Source of the DNA: Chrysaora quinquecirrha
Lineage: Eukaryota; Cnidaria; Scyphozoa; Semaeostomeae; Pelagiidae
Reading direction: 5' to 3'
Assembly: GCA_014526335.1 (NCBI GenBank)
Contig: JACTAT010000137.1
Coordinates: 658,352-722,351, forward strand
Length of the DNA: 64,000 nucleotides
The translations under genes and the position numbers were made by a program. This document shows, piece by piece, positions 25,362-34,649 of the stretch. Positions within the stretch are counted from its first letter, which is position 1. Every line of letters begins with the position of its first letter. The notes under the pieces are model-generated. The model worked only from the letters and a program-made list of their open reading frames with translations. It made no database searches and was not told the origin of the DNA.

Positions 25362-25924
25362 GACCTTTTTGACGAGCGGCCACGATGATGGCAATTTTTG
25401 AAAACTTATCGAGATATTGATTTTTTCGATACCAAATTCGTATTAAGCAGCCAAAATTTAGTCTAGGTGCAAAGTTTCATCATCTAAGTGCTTGTATTAT
25501 TGATTTTATGATCGTTCAAAGTTTACGATTTAAAAAAGGTTTTGACCAGTTGGAAAATTTCACCCCCCCATCACTTTTCCCGATCAAAGCCGATCAAAGC
25601 CCTTATAGAGTCAGGAATTTTGAACGTTCATAAAATCAATAGTATCAGCGCTTGGACGATGAAACTTTGCACCTCAGGGGTTATTCTAAGAAAAAATTCA
25701 CAACACCACAAACTATTCCGCTGTTGGAAATTTTTTTGTAAAGCGTTATATAATTCTGCTGTTGACAAAACGAGAACCGAAACAACATCAGTGTGGGAAG
25801 TTGGGAACCCTTCAACGCCTTATATATTAACCTATAGATACTGTATAGGATTTTAGCATTGAAATCTCGATATCCCGAAGTTTTGAAACGTTTCAATCAC
25901 GGTGGTCTTTCGTCGAAAAGGACC
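25362..25924. mobile_element. Interrupted foldback element
   Basis: The left end GACCTTTTTGACGAGCGGCC is mirrored by GTGGTCTTTCGTCGAAAAGG at the right. Inner blocks also mirror: ATTGATTTTATGATCGTTCA against TGAACGTTCATAAAATCAAT. About 180 bp of unrelated sequence near 25680-25860 breaks the right arm. The architecture is like the palindrome at 22677-23093. Confidence 0.65.
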
Positions 25925-26135
25925 ATTGCGGTTCGCAGCCTTGTAGCGTCTGATAAAGAGCAGCAAATATTGGTTAAACGCTAATGAGACCAGAAAACTA
26001 CAGGCAACAGAAAACGTATATACATGAATACATGGCAACAGAAAATTCTGTATACTGAATAAATTTGCAACTAGGGTGGTTATCAATGAGATTCATCTAA
26101 TGTTTGTTTTCAAGAAGATTGTATTGGCTTGGCTT

Positions 26136-27284
26136 CTACCATCCACCACCAGCCACTGAACGTGAATCATGACCCAATCTGTTACCTTTGGAACAAGAAA
26201 GCATCTTTTTGAAGGCATCTCTCCATTTCTTATTCAGCAAAACATACAGGCATGGATTCAATGCACTGTTGAAATAATGCAAGAACTTGCAATACTTAAC
26301 ACTGGTGATATTCACGATTTCATAGCATTTGGGCTGAGCCGGAGGACCGCAGTACAAGTAGGCAAAGATGATCAAACTCATGAATGGTGTCCAAGTAATG
26401 ATGAATGCTCCAATAACGATTGCCAGTGTTTTTGCTGCCTTTAGCTCCTTGCCAATGGTTCGCATCTTTTGGTAAGCCCCCATGGTTCCTCTTTTAAGCA
26501 TTGAAAAATTCTTTGACATGCCTGTTGTGGCTTCGGGGTCTGGTTTGATGTTAGCAGGATCTTGATTGGTGCTTTCAGCATCTGGAGTAATCTCTGCACC
26601 CTCTTTAACCTCTCCTGGTGAATTTTCTTGTGTAACTTGATCATGACGATTCGATCCTTCGGCCTCTTCACGCATTCGAAAGGAATTTCCGGCGGCGTTC
26701 AGTGCTGCGATTCTTATGCTCTGTTTCCTTGCAGTAAGTGCGATGCAGACATAGCAATATGTCATTATTACCAGTGGAATCGCGAACGATATCAGAATGT
26801 TTGTCAATGAGCCCGCTGAACGAGGAATCTTAGGGATAAGTCGCAGACTGGCGTTAACCGTTGAGATGAGCCAGACAAACATTATGGTGCCAATAGCAAA
26901 GCTCGGCTTGACAACTCTTTGATGAACAAATGGCCATTCGATGGCGAAATATCGATCCATGGCGACAACTGTCAATGACAGTATAGACACAGTTGAACAC
27001 CAAACATCAGTAAAGAGATACATCTTGGAGATGATATCATCTGACTGAGATTTTGGCCCCCAGCCACAAATATACACTGCAAATGTTATGTTCATTGGGC
27101 CGAGGGCTACTATCATATCAGCAGTTGCAAGGCAGCAGAGGAAAATATTGGTCACATTCCTCAAGGTGGGAAATTTAAGGAGCCCAACTAGGAACAAACT
27201 ATTGCCAAATAATGCTGTTACCTGTATTGCCAGGAGTAAAATGCTATCGAAATAGCTGATATCGCCTGTTGTTTTACAAGCCAT
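26136..27284 (-). CDS. Class A (rhodopsin-like) GPCR, aminergic-type, 382 aa
   Basis: Single-exon seven-transmembrane receptor, expected at the plasma membrane and coupled to G proteins. TM1 carries Asn28 (1.50), TM2 LATAD with Asp56 (2.50), TM3 ends MDRY with Arg111 (3.50), TM4 has Trp138, TM5 Pro170 and Tyr178, TM6 Phe294 and TWTP with Trp298, and TM7 NPCLY (343-347). Asp93 falls at position 3.32, the residue that binds the amine in biogenic-amine receptors. ICL3 is long (about 190-284) and acidic. The usual Cys3.25 is Ser86, and no Cys is seen in ECL2, so the common disulphide is missing. Cys312 and Cys320 could pair in ECL3. The ligand cannot be told from sequence, and the receptor may be an orphan of the cnidarian amine-like or melatonin-like radiations. 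The start is a true ATG. There is no signal peptide, as usual for the family. Confidence 0.93.
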   Translation of the reverse strand: MACKTTGDISYFDSILLLAIQVTALFGNSLFLVGLLKFPTLRNVTNIFLCCLATADMIVALGPMNITFAVYICGWGPKSQSDDIISKMYLFTDVWCSTVSILSLTVVAMDRYFAIEWPFVHQRVVKPSFAIGTIMFVWLISTVNASLRLIPKIPRSAGSLTNILISFAIPLVIMTYCYVCIALTARKQSIRIAALNAAGNSFRMREEAEGSNRHDQVTQENSPGEVKEGAEITPDAESTNQDPANIKPDPEATTGMSKNFSMLKRGTMGAYQKMRTIGKELKAAKTLAIVIGAFIITWTPFMSLIIFAYLYCGPPAQPKCYEIVNITSVKYCKFLHYFNSALNPCLYVLLNKKWRDAFKKMLSCSKGNRLGHDSRSVAGGGW

Positions 27285-28391
27285 ATGTCCGCTTCAATCT
27301 TGAAAACTTCTCTTTGTATTTGTTCTGCCTTCAAAATATTCTCTTCCACCTCGAATCTTTTCTTACCAATTCAGCTGTCGAACTGTCTTCCTTATTCGAC
27401 CTTCAAACTTTTTCGAGTTTCTGCAGATAATTTAAGAGTTTCTTTCAGTCGTTTCTTTTAATGTTGTAGGAAGATTTGAAGAAGCATACGAAGAAGAAAA
27501 CTATAAACAACCACAACAACTACAAACCTCCCTTTGCCTTCGAAACGAGCAATTTGGGCCCTCTTGGGGCTGATAATTAACAACAATGTGTCATTCCCTT
27601 GTATTAGAGTTCAATTTAAGAAACCCTTTAGATACCTTAAGCACTCAGTTCGTGTCAAAATTATGAAATTTCTAGTTATGACGTTTTCCAAGCTTCTAAT
27701 AAAATAAGATTGCATCATTTCCTTCCATCAATTTGCGACAAAAATAGGGTTCCCTGGAACGGATAAAATGATTAGATCCTACGTGTTCTACCTAAGTAAG
27801 TATCGAAACGAAACTCAAAAACAAACTCAGATGATTGATAAAACTGCATTTTAAGGCTGTTTTACGGAAAGAGTATGTATCGTGAAACCCTTGAAACAAT
27901 CCTAACTTAACAGTCTTTTAGTCGTACAGGAAACTCCCAGAATAGCCATGAAAAGCGAAAACATTCTGAAGCATATTGAAGCTTTTTCACTCGCCACTCC
28001 GCAGAACATAATTGTCAAAAACAAACGACCGAAATAAACGAGGCAGAGTGTACCCAGAGCCAGTTGCATTTTGAAATGCAACAATAAACAAGCTTCAGAT
28101 ATCTTATTGTTGGGCTTTGGTTCTCATCTTGTAACGTCATTACGCCTTGGCCTCGTTCTATGGTCATTGTGCCTCAAGGCCGCTATTCACGGACGATTTT
28201 GACGACGATCGTCATTAAAATTCGTAATTAAACACGCGAAAGCTACCGAGTGCGGCATCGAAAATCTTCGCTTCAAAAAAAAAGTGAAATAATTTTGCAT
28301 ATAACGCAAGTGTATAGTATATTATAGGAATCCTCGAACTTTAATAAAAGACCGACATAGTTTGCTTAAAATTCTTCACCTCGCAAATTTT
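27285..28391. other. Intergenic, upstream of the GPCR
   Basis: This holds the presumed promoter side of the minus-strand receptor gene. I see no clear core promoter motif and no other gene. Confidence 0.4.
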
Positions 28392-28672
28392 CACCCCAGA
28401 TAACATATGTGCAGTACAGCGTTTGTTGTGCAGTATACACCGGTGGTTGTGCAGTACAGCGGTGGTTATACAGTACAGCGGAGGGATATTATCAGTACAG
28501 CGGAGGAATATCATCAGTACAGCGGAGGGATACCATCAGTACCGCGGAGGGATACCATCAGTACAGTGGTGGATGTTTAGTACAGCGGTGGGTTGATATC
28601 CCTCCGCTGTACTGCACAACCATCGCTGTACTGCACAACCACCGCTGTACTGCACATACGTTATCTTGGGTG
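28392..28672. mobile_element. Foldback element built of GTACAGCGG repeats, 281 bp
   Basis: The left end CACCCCAGATAACATATGTG is mirrored at the right by CACATACGTTATCTTGGGTG. Inside, GTGCAGTACAGCGGTGGTT and CAGTACAGCGGAGGGATAT units repeat head to tail, then appear in reverse complement on the right (CCGCTGTACTGCACAACC). It is a foldback with a minisatellite in its arms. The open frame at 28409-28699 is incidental. Confidence 0.85.
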
Positions 28673-29124
28673 ATTTTTATCGTTGATCTAAAAACTTGAA
28701 TTGACTCAGCACCTCTAATATTGCGAGAAAAGGAGAGCCAAAGTTGAGACCCTCTATATCTAAGACATTAGAACTAAAGTTACGGTTCTTATGCTGGGTC
28801 CTTATGTCCTTATCTTGAATGAAAAGTTTCTCAATAATAATAACTTACTTATTGCTGATAAGGATCAGTTGAAGCCATCCAAGGAACTGTCCAAAAGTCT
28901 TGCTAATCTTCTTGCACAAGTGAAACTAAAAATCGTCTAGGCCGTATTTATGCAATCAAAAGACAAAGAAAATAGGCTAAAAAAAAGGCAATTCGTTAAC
29001 ATTTCATGAGCTATTGATGTACACATTGAAAAAGACAAAAATAACAGTCGACATGTGGGGCTTAGCGTTTCATAACGGTGGCTGGGTGCGTTCTTGAAAC
29101 AAAACTTTCTGGTAAATGTAGACT

Positions 29125-29621
29125 CGTAAGCTTTTTTTTACATAACTCTCAAAGCTAAAGAACGCTGTCTCCCAGTTGCTGTTTATTTTGAAATAGCGTT
29201 TGGCACCAACGTAGGCCTAAATGATCTATTCAAAATTTAAGCGAAAGATGCAGTTTGCTATAATTTCATTGTCTAGTTGTAAAGGCAGCATCCTTTGTGG
29301 TTTACATCGGCGTAAGCTTTTTTTACATAACTCTCCAAGCTAAAGAATGCTGTCTCCCAGTTGCTGTTTATTTTTAAATAGCGTTTGGCACCAACGTAGG
29401 CCTAAATGATCTATTCAAAATTTAAGCGAAAGATGCAGTTTGCTATAATTTCATTGTCATGTTCTAAAGCAGCATCCTTTGTGTTTTACATCGGCGTAAG
29501 CTTTTTTTTTACATAACTCTCAAAGCTAAAAAATGCTGTCTCCCAGTTGCTGTTTATTTTTAAATAGCGTTTGGCACCAACGTAGGCCTAAATGATCTAT
29601 TCAAAAATGAAGCGAAAGATG
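29125..29621. repeat. Tandem repeat, about 185-bp unit, 2.7 copies
   Basis: Copies start at 29125, 29311 and 29495, each with CGTAAGC and a T tract, then TCTCCCAGTTGCTGTTTATT and CCAACGTAGGCCTAAATGAT. The third copy is cut short near 29621, where a MITE-like sequence begins. Confidence 0.92.
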
Positions 29622-29624
29622 CTT

Positions 29625-29856
29625 TACAACAAATGTTTGACCGTTTGGCTCAGAAAAACATTGCTTGACAAGCAATAGTAACAAAATTGGTTTCGTGATG
29701 TTTTTGAAAAAGTTCAAAACATTTTATGCTTGACGCAAACAAAAGATTGTTGGAAGAGCAATGCTTTGGACGTGGCCAAACGGTCAAACTTTTTGTTTGA
29801 AAAGCAAATCTCGGATGTTGGACCAACAATGTTTGATCATTTGGCCAGGGCCTAAA
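29625..29856. mobile_element. MITE family B copy (GGCCCTGGCCAAAC ends)
   Basis: The right end GTTTGATCATTTGGCCAGGGCCTA is clear (20 bases of it: GATCATTTGGCCAGGGCCTA). The interior carries GACCGTTTGGC, CAAACGGTCAAAC and CTTGACGCAAACAA words shared with copies at 45688-46000 and 47821-48253. The left end is eroded. Confidence 0.65.
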
Positions 29857-29859
29857 GAC

Positions 29860-30665
29860 GAAAACCACTGTCTCTTAAATTTTTCTCATTATTTTCTTGG
29901 AGATTTGCTTTAGATGATATTTTAACTCCAGATAATTTTAAATGGAAATTCATTTACGACTGTGGACCCTAATTGTGCTCTGTATGGAACGCATTTAAAT
30001 TTAGGCCTATCGTTTCCACATTTTGAATTATGTCGTTTGAAGAATGCAGTCCAAATTAACGGATAAACTCCCAAAATAACGAATAATTTACTGGTTTTCG
30101 TCAGGGTTCGTTACTTAGATTTAACTGTGATAGGCATCACACTAACCATGTACCGTCAAAGCTGGGTAGGCGCTCCATTTGAAAGTTAGAAGTGGTCTGT
30201 TGCTGAACAATCTATGACATCTTACCGTTACCGGTCAGCCAAAGATGGAAACATTTTCTTCGTTCTTGGAACCCTGGACTATCGCCAAAAAACGTATTGC
30301 AAAGTTTTCCAAAGGGTAAACTTAAAAAACTCCGCTTACGACTGTTAATTGCCTATTACGACTACTATTAACTACTAAGACCGAGATCTGCTGCTTTAAA
30401 ACTAATCAATTAGGAGTGAATGTAAGGCAACAGATAACATATCCATTTTGTTTGAAACGATTTACGATTTGGCTTCTACTTTTCATTTGCGTTTATTAAA
30501 CCATTTGCAGCTCAGTCAAAATTGTTAAGGGGACTTAGATTTAAGATCTGAGACTATATTTTCTGCCAAATGAATCTGAATAATATTACTAGGGTTCATC
30601 GTTATTTCAATCCTTGCATATTTTTCTGCAAAATGTTCTTCCTGGAATATTTCTACTACCAAAAA
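29860..30665. other. Intergenic, nothing recognised
   Basis: No gene, RNA or transposon end that I can support. Confidence 0.4.
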
Positions 30666-30668
30666 TTG

Positions 30669-30913
30669 CTGGGAACTACAATCTTGGACAAAATATATCG
30701 GAACGGCTTAGTTTGCTATTCTCTATTGATTCCCCCTTCTCCCCCGTTACAATGTTGTTTCGAACAAAATTGTCTTGCTCTACTACCAACATTGTTTTGG
30801 GGGTAAAAGGGGGAAGAATCGGGGTTATGGAAGTAGAAAATCAATGGAAAAGGCTTTATTCCTTGGAGAAAATGCCTTGTTCCAAATATTTTGTCCAAGA
30901 TTGTAGGTTCCCA
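30669..30913. mobile_element. Hairpin MITE, about 245 bp
   Basis: GGGAACTACAATCTTGGACA at the left is mirrored at the right by TGTCCAAGATTGTAGGTTCC, and the symmetry continues inward over about 34 bp. The interior has further mirrored C/G-rich blocks near CCCCCTTC and GGGGGAAG. No coding role. Confidence 0.75.
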
Positions 30914-30932
30914 AGTTCCCATACTTTTTCAC

Positions 30933-30975
30933 CTGTAAGCGAAAAACCCCAACCTGTAAGCGAAAAACCCCAGTG
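30933..30975. repeat. Two-copy 20-bp tandem repeat
   Basis: CCTGTAAGCGAAAAACCCCA occurs twice with almost no spacer. Confidence 0.7.
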
Positions 30976-31189
30976 CAAGCAATGCGGATACAGCCAGTTC
31001 TTGCACAAACTTAGCAAGGCAGTTATATGTCCAAGTTTGTGAAAGAAAAGAAATACTGAATTTCCTTGAATAAGCACCTAGGATGCTTATTTAAAGTTCT
31101 TCTCAAAGAGGAGCAATTGTTTGAAAATTTAAGAGTAAACGAACGTTCTTACGAAAAGTAAGTTTTGCAGCAACTGATTTAAAGTGTTT

Positions 31190-31544
31190 AGGAACGCCGG
31201 AGAGAAGGGCGCGGGGGCAAGCGCCCTCTTGCCCTTTCTTAAGGGGGGCAAGGGGGCAAAAGTGCCCTTTCAATGTAAAATGATAATTGACTTTAACAAC
31301 GTTAAATACGATATTTAGCCATTATTATGCACTTCGAAATGCGTACATGTGGAGAAAAAGCCTAAAAATGTCGTATAAAAACATGATTAATATTTGTTGA
31401 AATACTTTTGTTGCATTTTAAGCCAATCTAAAGGGCGTGGACACAAAAATTTCCTGGGGGAGTACCACCAAACCCCTAATTTTTATCTCAATTGCCCTTA
31501 CGTTCCTGGTCGCCCCCTTGCCCTACCATCGCTCCGGCGTCCCT
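31190..31544. mobile_element. Inverted-repeat element with AGGAACGCCGGAG ends
   Basis: The left end AGGAACGCCGGAG and the right end CTCCGGCGTCCCT are near-perfect inverted repeats. GGGGGCAAG-type blocks just inside the left end mirror CCCCCTTGCCC on the right. About 355 bp, without coding capacity. Confidence 0.65.
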
Positions 31545-32502
31545 GGTCGACGCCGTTGACGAAAACGGTCAAAAGATGTCCCTACATCAAAATTAGTGCT
31601 CCCGTTGCATCGTAACAAAAGGGCAGGTGGGGGGGGGGGGGCGAAGGCGTCGTTAAAAAATTACGAGTCAATTTAAATATTTCTCATTTGTCGACGCCAA
31701 CAACATGTTTCAACACATATCCTCGTAAGTAAGCGTTTCCGTAGCAATAAGTCAGTCGTTCCCTGACGATGTGGAAACTAAACTTTTAAGCTTTCTTTCT
31801 TAATATTTTGCTTTGAAACAAGATACAACTTTTGAAAGTATCTGGTGTGCAACGTTTGCAGGAAACTTTCATTTAGGTGTGACACAAAGTTGGCAACTTA
31901 GGTTTCTTTGCGATCCCGTCTACTAGCACAGGGCTCCATTATTTCTTGTGAAGGCAAAACTGTGTTTCTGAAGGATAGTAATGTGTCAAATGCCGTAGAA
32001 ATTTAACAGAAAAAAGGACAAAATTTGTAAAGTTAGATTTATTTTGGTCGTCTTAGATCATCATCAGTAGATGCAATCATGCATGATTCATGGTGAATTA
32101 GAACTGAGGTCGTACGAAATAAAACACCGCAATGATTAACTAGATAAGAAAGAGACAAAATAGTAATTGTAGCATTAACACTGTCGTCATCATTTTGCAG
32201 CCAATACCAAGATGGATAGCTGATGAAATATTACAAAGAGATTGTGCAAGATTGTCAGGTTTTCAGTTGCCTATCATGTCTGGCTCTGAGGTTGCCAATT
32301 TTCCAGGTAATACAGCTATATAATTTTTGTTGCTTTACGTTTACTGGGGCACCTAATGCTTATGTCGACCTTACACAGGAAATAATTAGTCTTTTGTAGT
32401 GATTTAACTTGTTATTACTCAGCCTAGCTCTGGTTGTCAATTGGCTAGCATTTATGCTTTCTATTCTAAGAATCTTAGAAGAACTCTTTATATCAGTCAA
32501 AG

Positions 32503-33167
32503 CACAGGAGGCCCAGGAGGGGGAACATTTAATGAAAAATAAGTTGATATTTCTATTAGTTGATAAAATTGTAAAACCAGCGCGTATTTTTTGTTGTGAC
32601 TCTTCTTCACTCGATCTTTCATTGAATTGAATACTTTTCGAATATGCTGCTCGAATTTCTCAGTTGACTGTTTGTGTTTATATAAAAAAATACAAGGAGT
32701 GAAACTTCTTACTCAGTGCAAACACAAAAACTGTTTTTCATGCGCTCGCATTCCGGCATCGTTGCTCCAAATGTCTGCAAACGCAAATCAAAATGTTCCT
32801 CAATTATCGAACTAAAGCCCCGAATACTTTGTTTCAACTTCAGGTATCTTTATCAATGAATATTTTCCCATTTTTCCCATGCAAGTCTACTCAAATTTGC
32901 TTTCTCCCTAGGCTCCGGCCACCACTCGGCACAAAATCGCTCGATTTTCGAACGATTGCGTCAGCTGGCCTTGTTCTGCCGTAAACAGCGTTTTGATGTG
33001 AGCCCCCGTCTTAGCTCGAACATTCAAATTTTTTTTTGATTTTTTAATAAAAGATCAAGTAAAGAAGAGTCACAACAAAAAAATACACGCTGGTATTACA
33101 ATTTTATCAACTAATAGAAATATCAACTTATTTTTCATTAAATGTTCCCCCTCCTGGGCCTCCTGTG
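32503..33167. mobile_element. DNA transposon with about 125-bp inverted repeats and 7-bp target duplication
   Basis: The left arm starts CACAGGAGGCCCAGGAGGGG and the right arm ends with CCCTCCTGGGCCTCCTGTG. The arms match over about 125 bp with few differences (for example AGTTGATATTTCTATTAGTT against AACTAATAGAAATATCAACT). The flanks GTCAAAG at 32496-32502 and 33168-33174 form a 7-bp target duplication (8 bp with one mismatch), suggesting a hAT-like origin. The 0.4-kb core has no transposase. Confidence 0.85.
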
Positions 33168-33423
33168 GTCAAAGTTCAAGAAATCGTACAATTAAGGGGA
33201 ATCGATATAGACTATAGACAATATAGATATAGACATAGACAATTTAAGGTTGGATGAATTGATATTTTTTCCATCTAATATGAGACAAAGTGCGTTATTT
33301 TTTGGTATCTTGGGCTAGCTGATTTAAGAAAGAGCAAATTTTCAATTTAACGCCGTGAAAAGCTTAATTTATCAAAATTACTTTGTTATACCTCACAATT
33401 AACTCTGCCTTAGCTACATTTAT

Positions 33424-34566
33424 TCATTTTACTACTTTACTTTTCTTTACTTTTATCTCACTTTACGTTACCTAGGTTTTTTTACTTAAAGTTGTTTTTC
33501 TTTACTTTACTTTACTTTACTTTACTTTGCTTTACTTTACTTTACTTTACTTTACTTTACTTTACTTTACTTTGCTTTACTTTACTTTACTTTACTTTAC
33601 TTTATTTTATTTTACTTTACTTTACTTTATATTTCTTTATTTAACTTTACTGTATTCTTTTATTTACTTTAATTTACTTTGCTTACTTTTCTTTATTTGA
33701 CTTAGCTTTACTTTTCTTTCTTTTACTTTAGCTTTCGTTACTTTACTTCTCTTTACTTTACTTTACTTTACTTTCTTTGATTTGCTTTACTTTGCTTTTA
33801 TTTTCTTTAGTTTTTTTACTTTTCTTTTCTTTACTCTACTTTACTTTGATTACTTTTCACTTCAATTTTCTTTTCTTTTATTTTTTCATTTTACTTTACT
33901 TTATTTTATTTTACATTACGTTTCGTTTCGTTACGGTACGCTACGTTACTTTACTTTGCTTTTCTTTATTTCACTTTGCTTTGCTTTACTTTCTTTTACT
34001 GTACTTTATTTTTCTTTCTTTGTTTAACTTTCTTTACTTTACTTAACTTTTCTTATTTTGACTTTTTTTTTTACTATTTTTTCTTTACTTGCTTTACTTT
34101 GATAACTTTTTACTCCAATTTTCTTTTCTTTACTTTTTCATTTTACTTGTCTTTACTTTAGATAAGACTACATTACGTTGCGTAACGTTAACGCTACTTT
34201 TCTTTACTTTACTTTTCTTTATTTCTTTTACTTTTCTTTTCTTTATTTTACTTTCTTTGCTTTACTTTTCTTTTTGCTTCACTTCATTTTACTTTATTCT
34301 GATTTACTATACTTTACTCTACTTTATTTTGGTCTGCTTTTCTTTACTTTTCTTTACTTTACTTTTCTTTACTTTACTTCTTTACTTTTACTTTTACTTT
34401 ATTTCTAACTTTGGTTTACTTGTCTTTCTTTAACTCTTACTTTACTTTATTTACACATAACTTTTGCTTTCTTTGTTGTGCTTTTCTTGAGTTGACTGGC
34501 AAGATTCTTTTACTTTTCTTTACTTTTTACATTACTTTACTTTACTTTACTTTTACTTTACTTTAC
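33424..34566. repeat. (TTTAC)n pentanucleotide satellite, about 1.1 kb
   Basis: Long runs of CTTTACTTTACTTTAC are pure between about 33500 and 33620 and become TTTTCTTTA variants further on. The plus strand is almost wholly pyrimidine plus A. It ends about 10 bp before the first recognisable myotubularin exon. Phe/Leu/Tyr-rich open frames in it are artefacts of the repeat. Confidence 0.95.
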
Positions 34567-34575
34567 TATGTCGAA

Positions 34576-34649
34576 ATGCTTCTCGATGACGTTCTGGTCG
34601 AAGTCAGTGGACATCGAGGGCTTGGAAGGATATTCCTTACGGATTTCAG
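34576..34649 (+). CDS. Myotubularin exon 1 (first recognised)
   Basis: Encodes [20 protein letters not shown] followed by LTDF, the first strands of the GRAM fold, and ends in phase 2 before GTGTGT. The ATG at 34576 has G at -3. No AG acceptor lies between the satellite and the ATG, so this may be the first coding exon. An upstream exon spliced to an internal AG (for example in GAAGTCAG) cannot be excluded. Confidence 0.65.
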
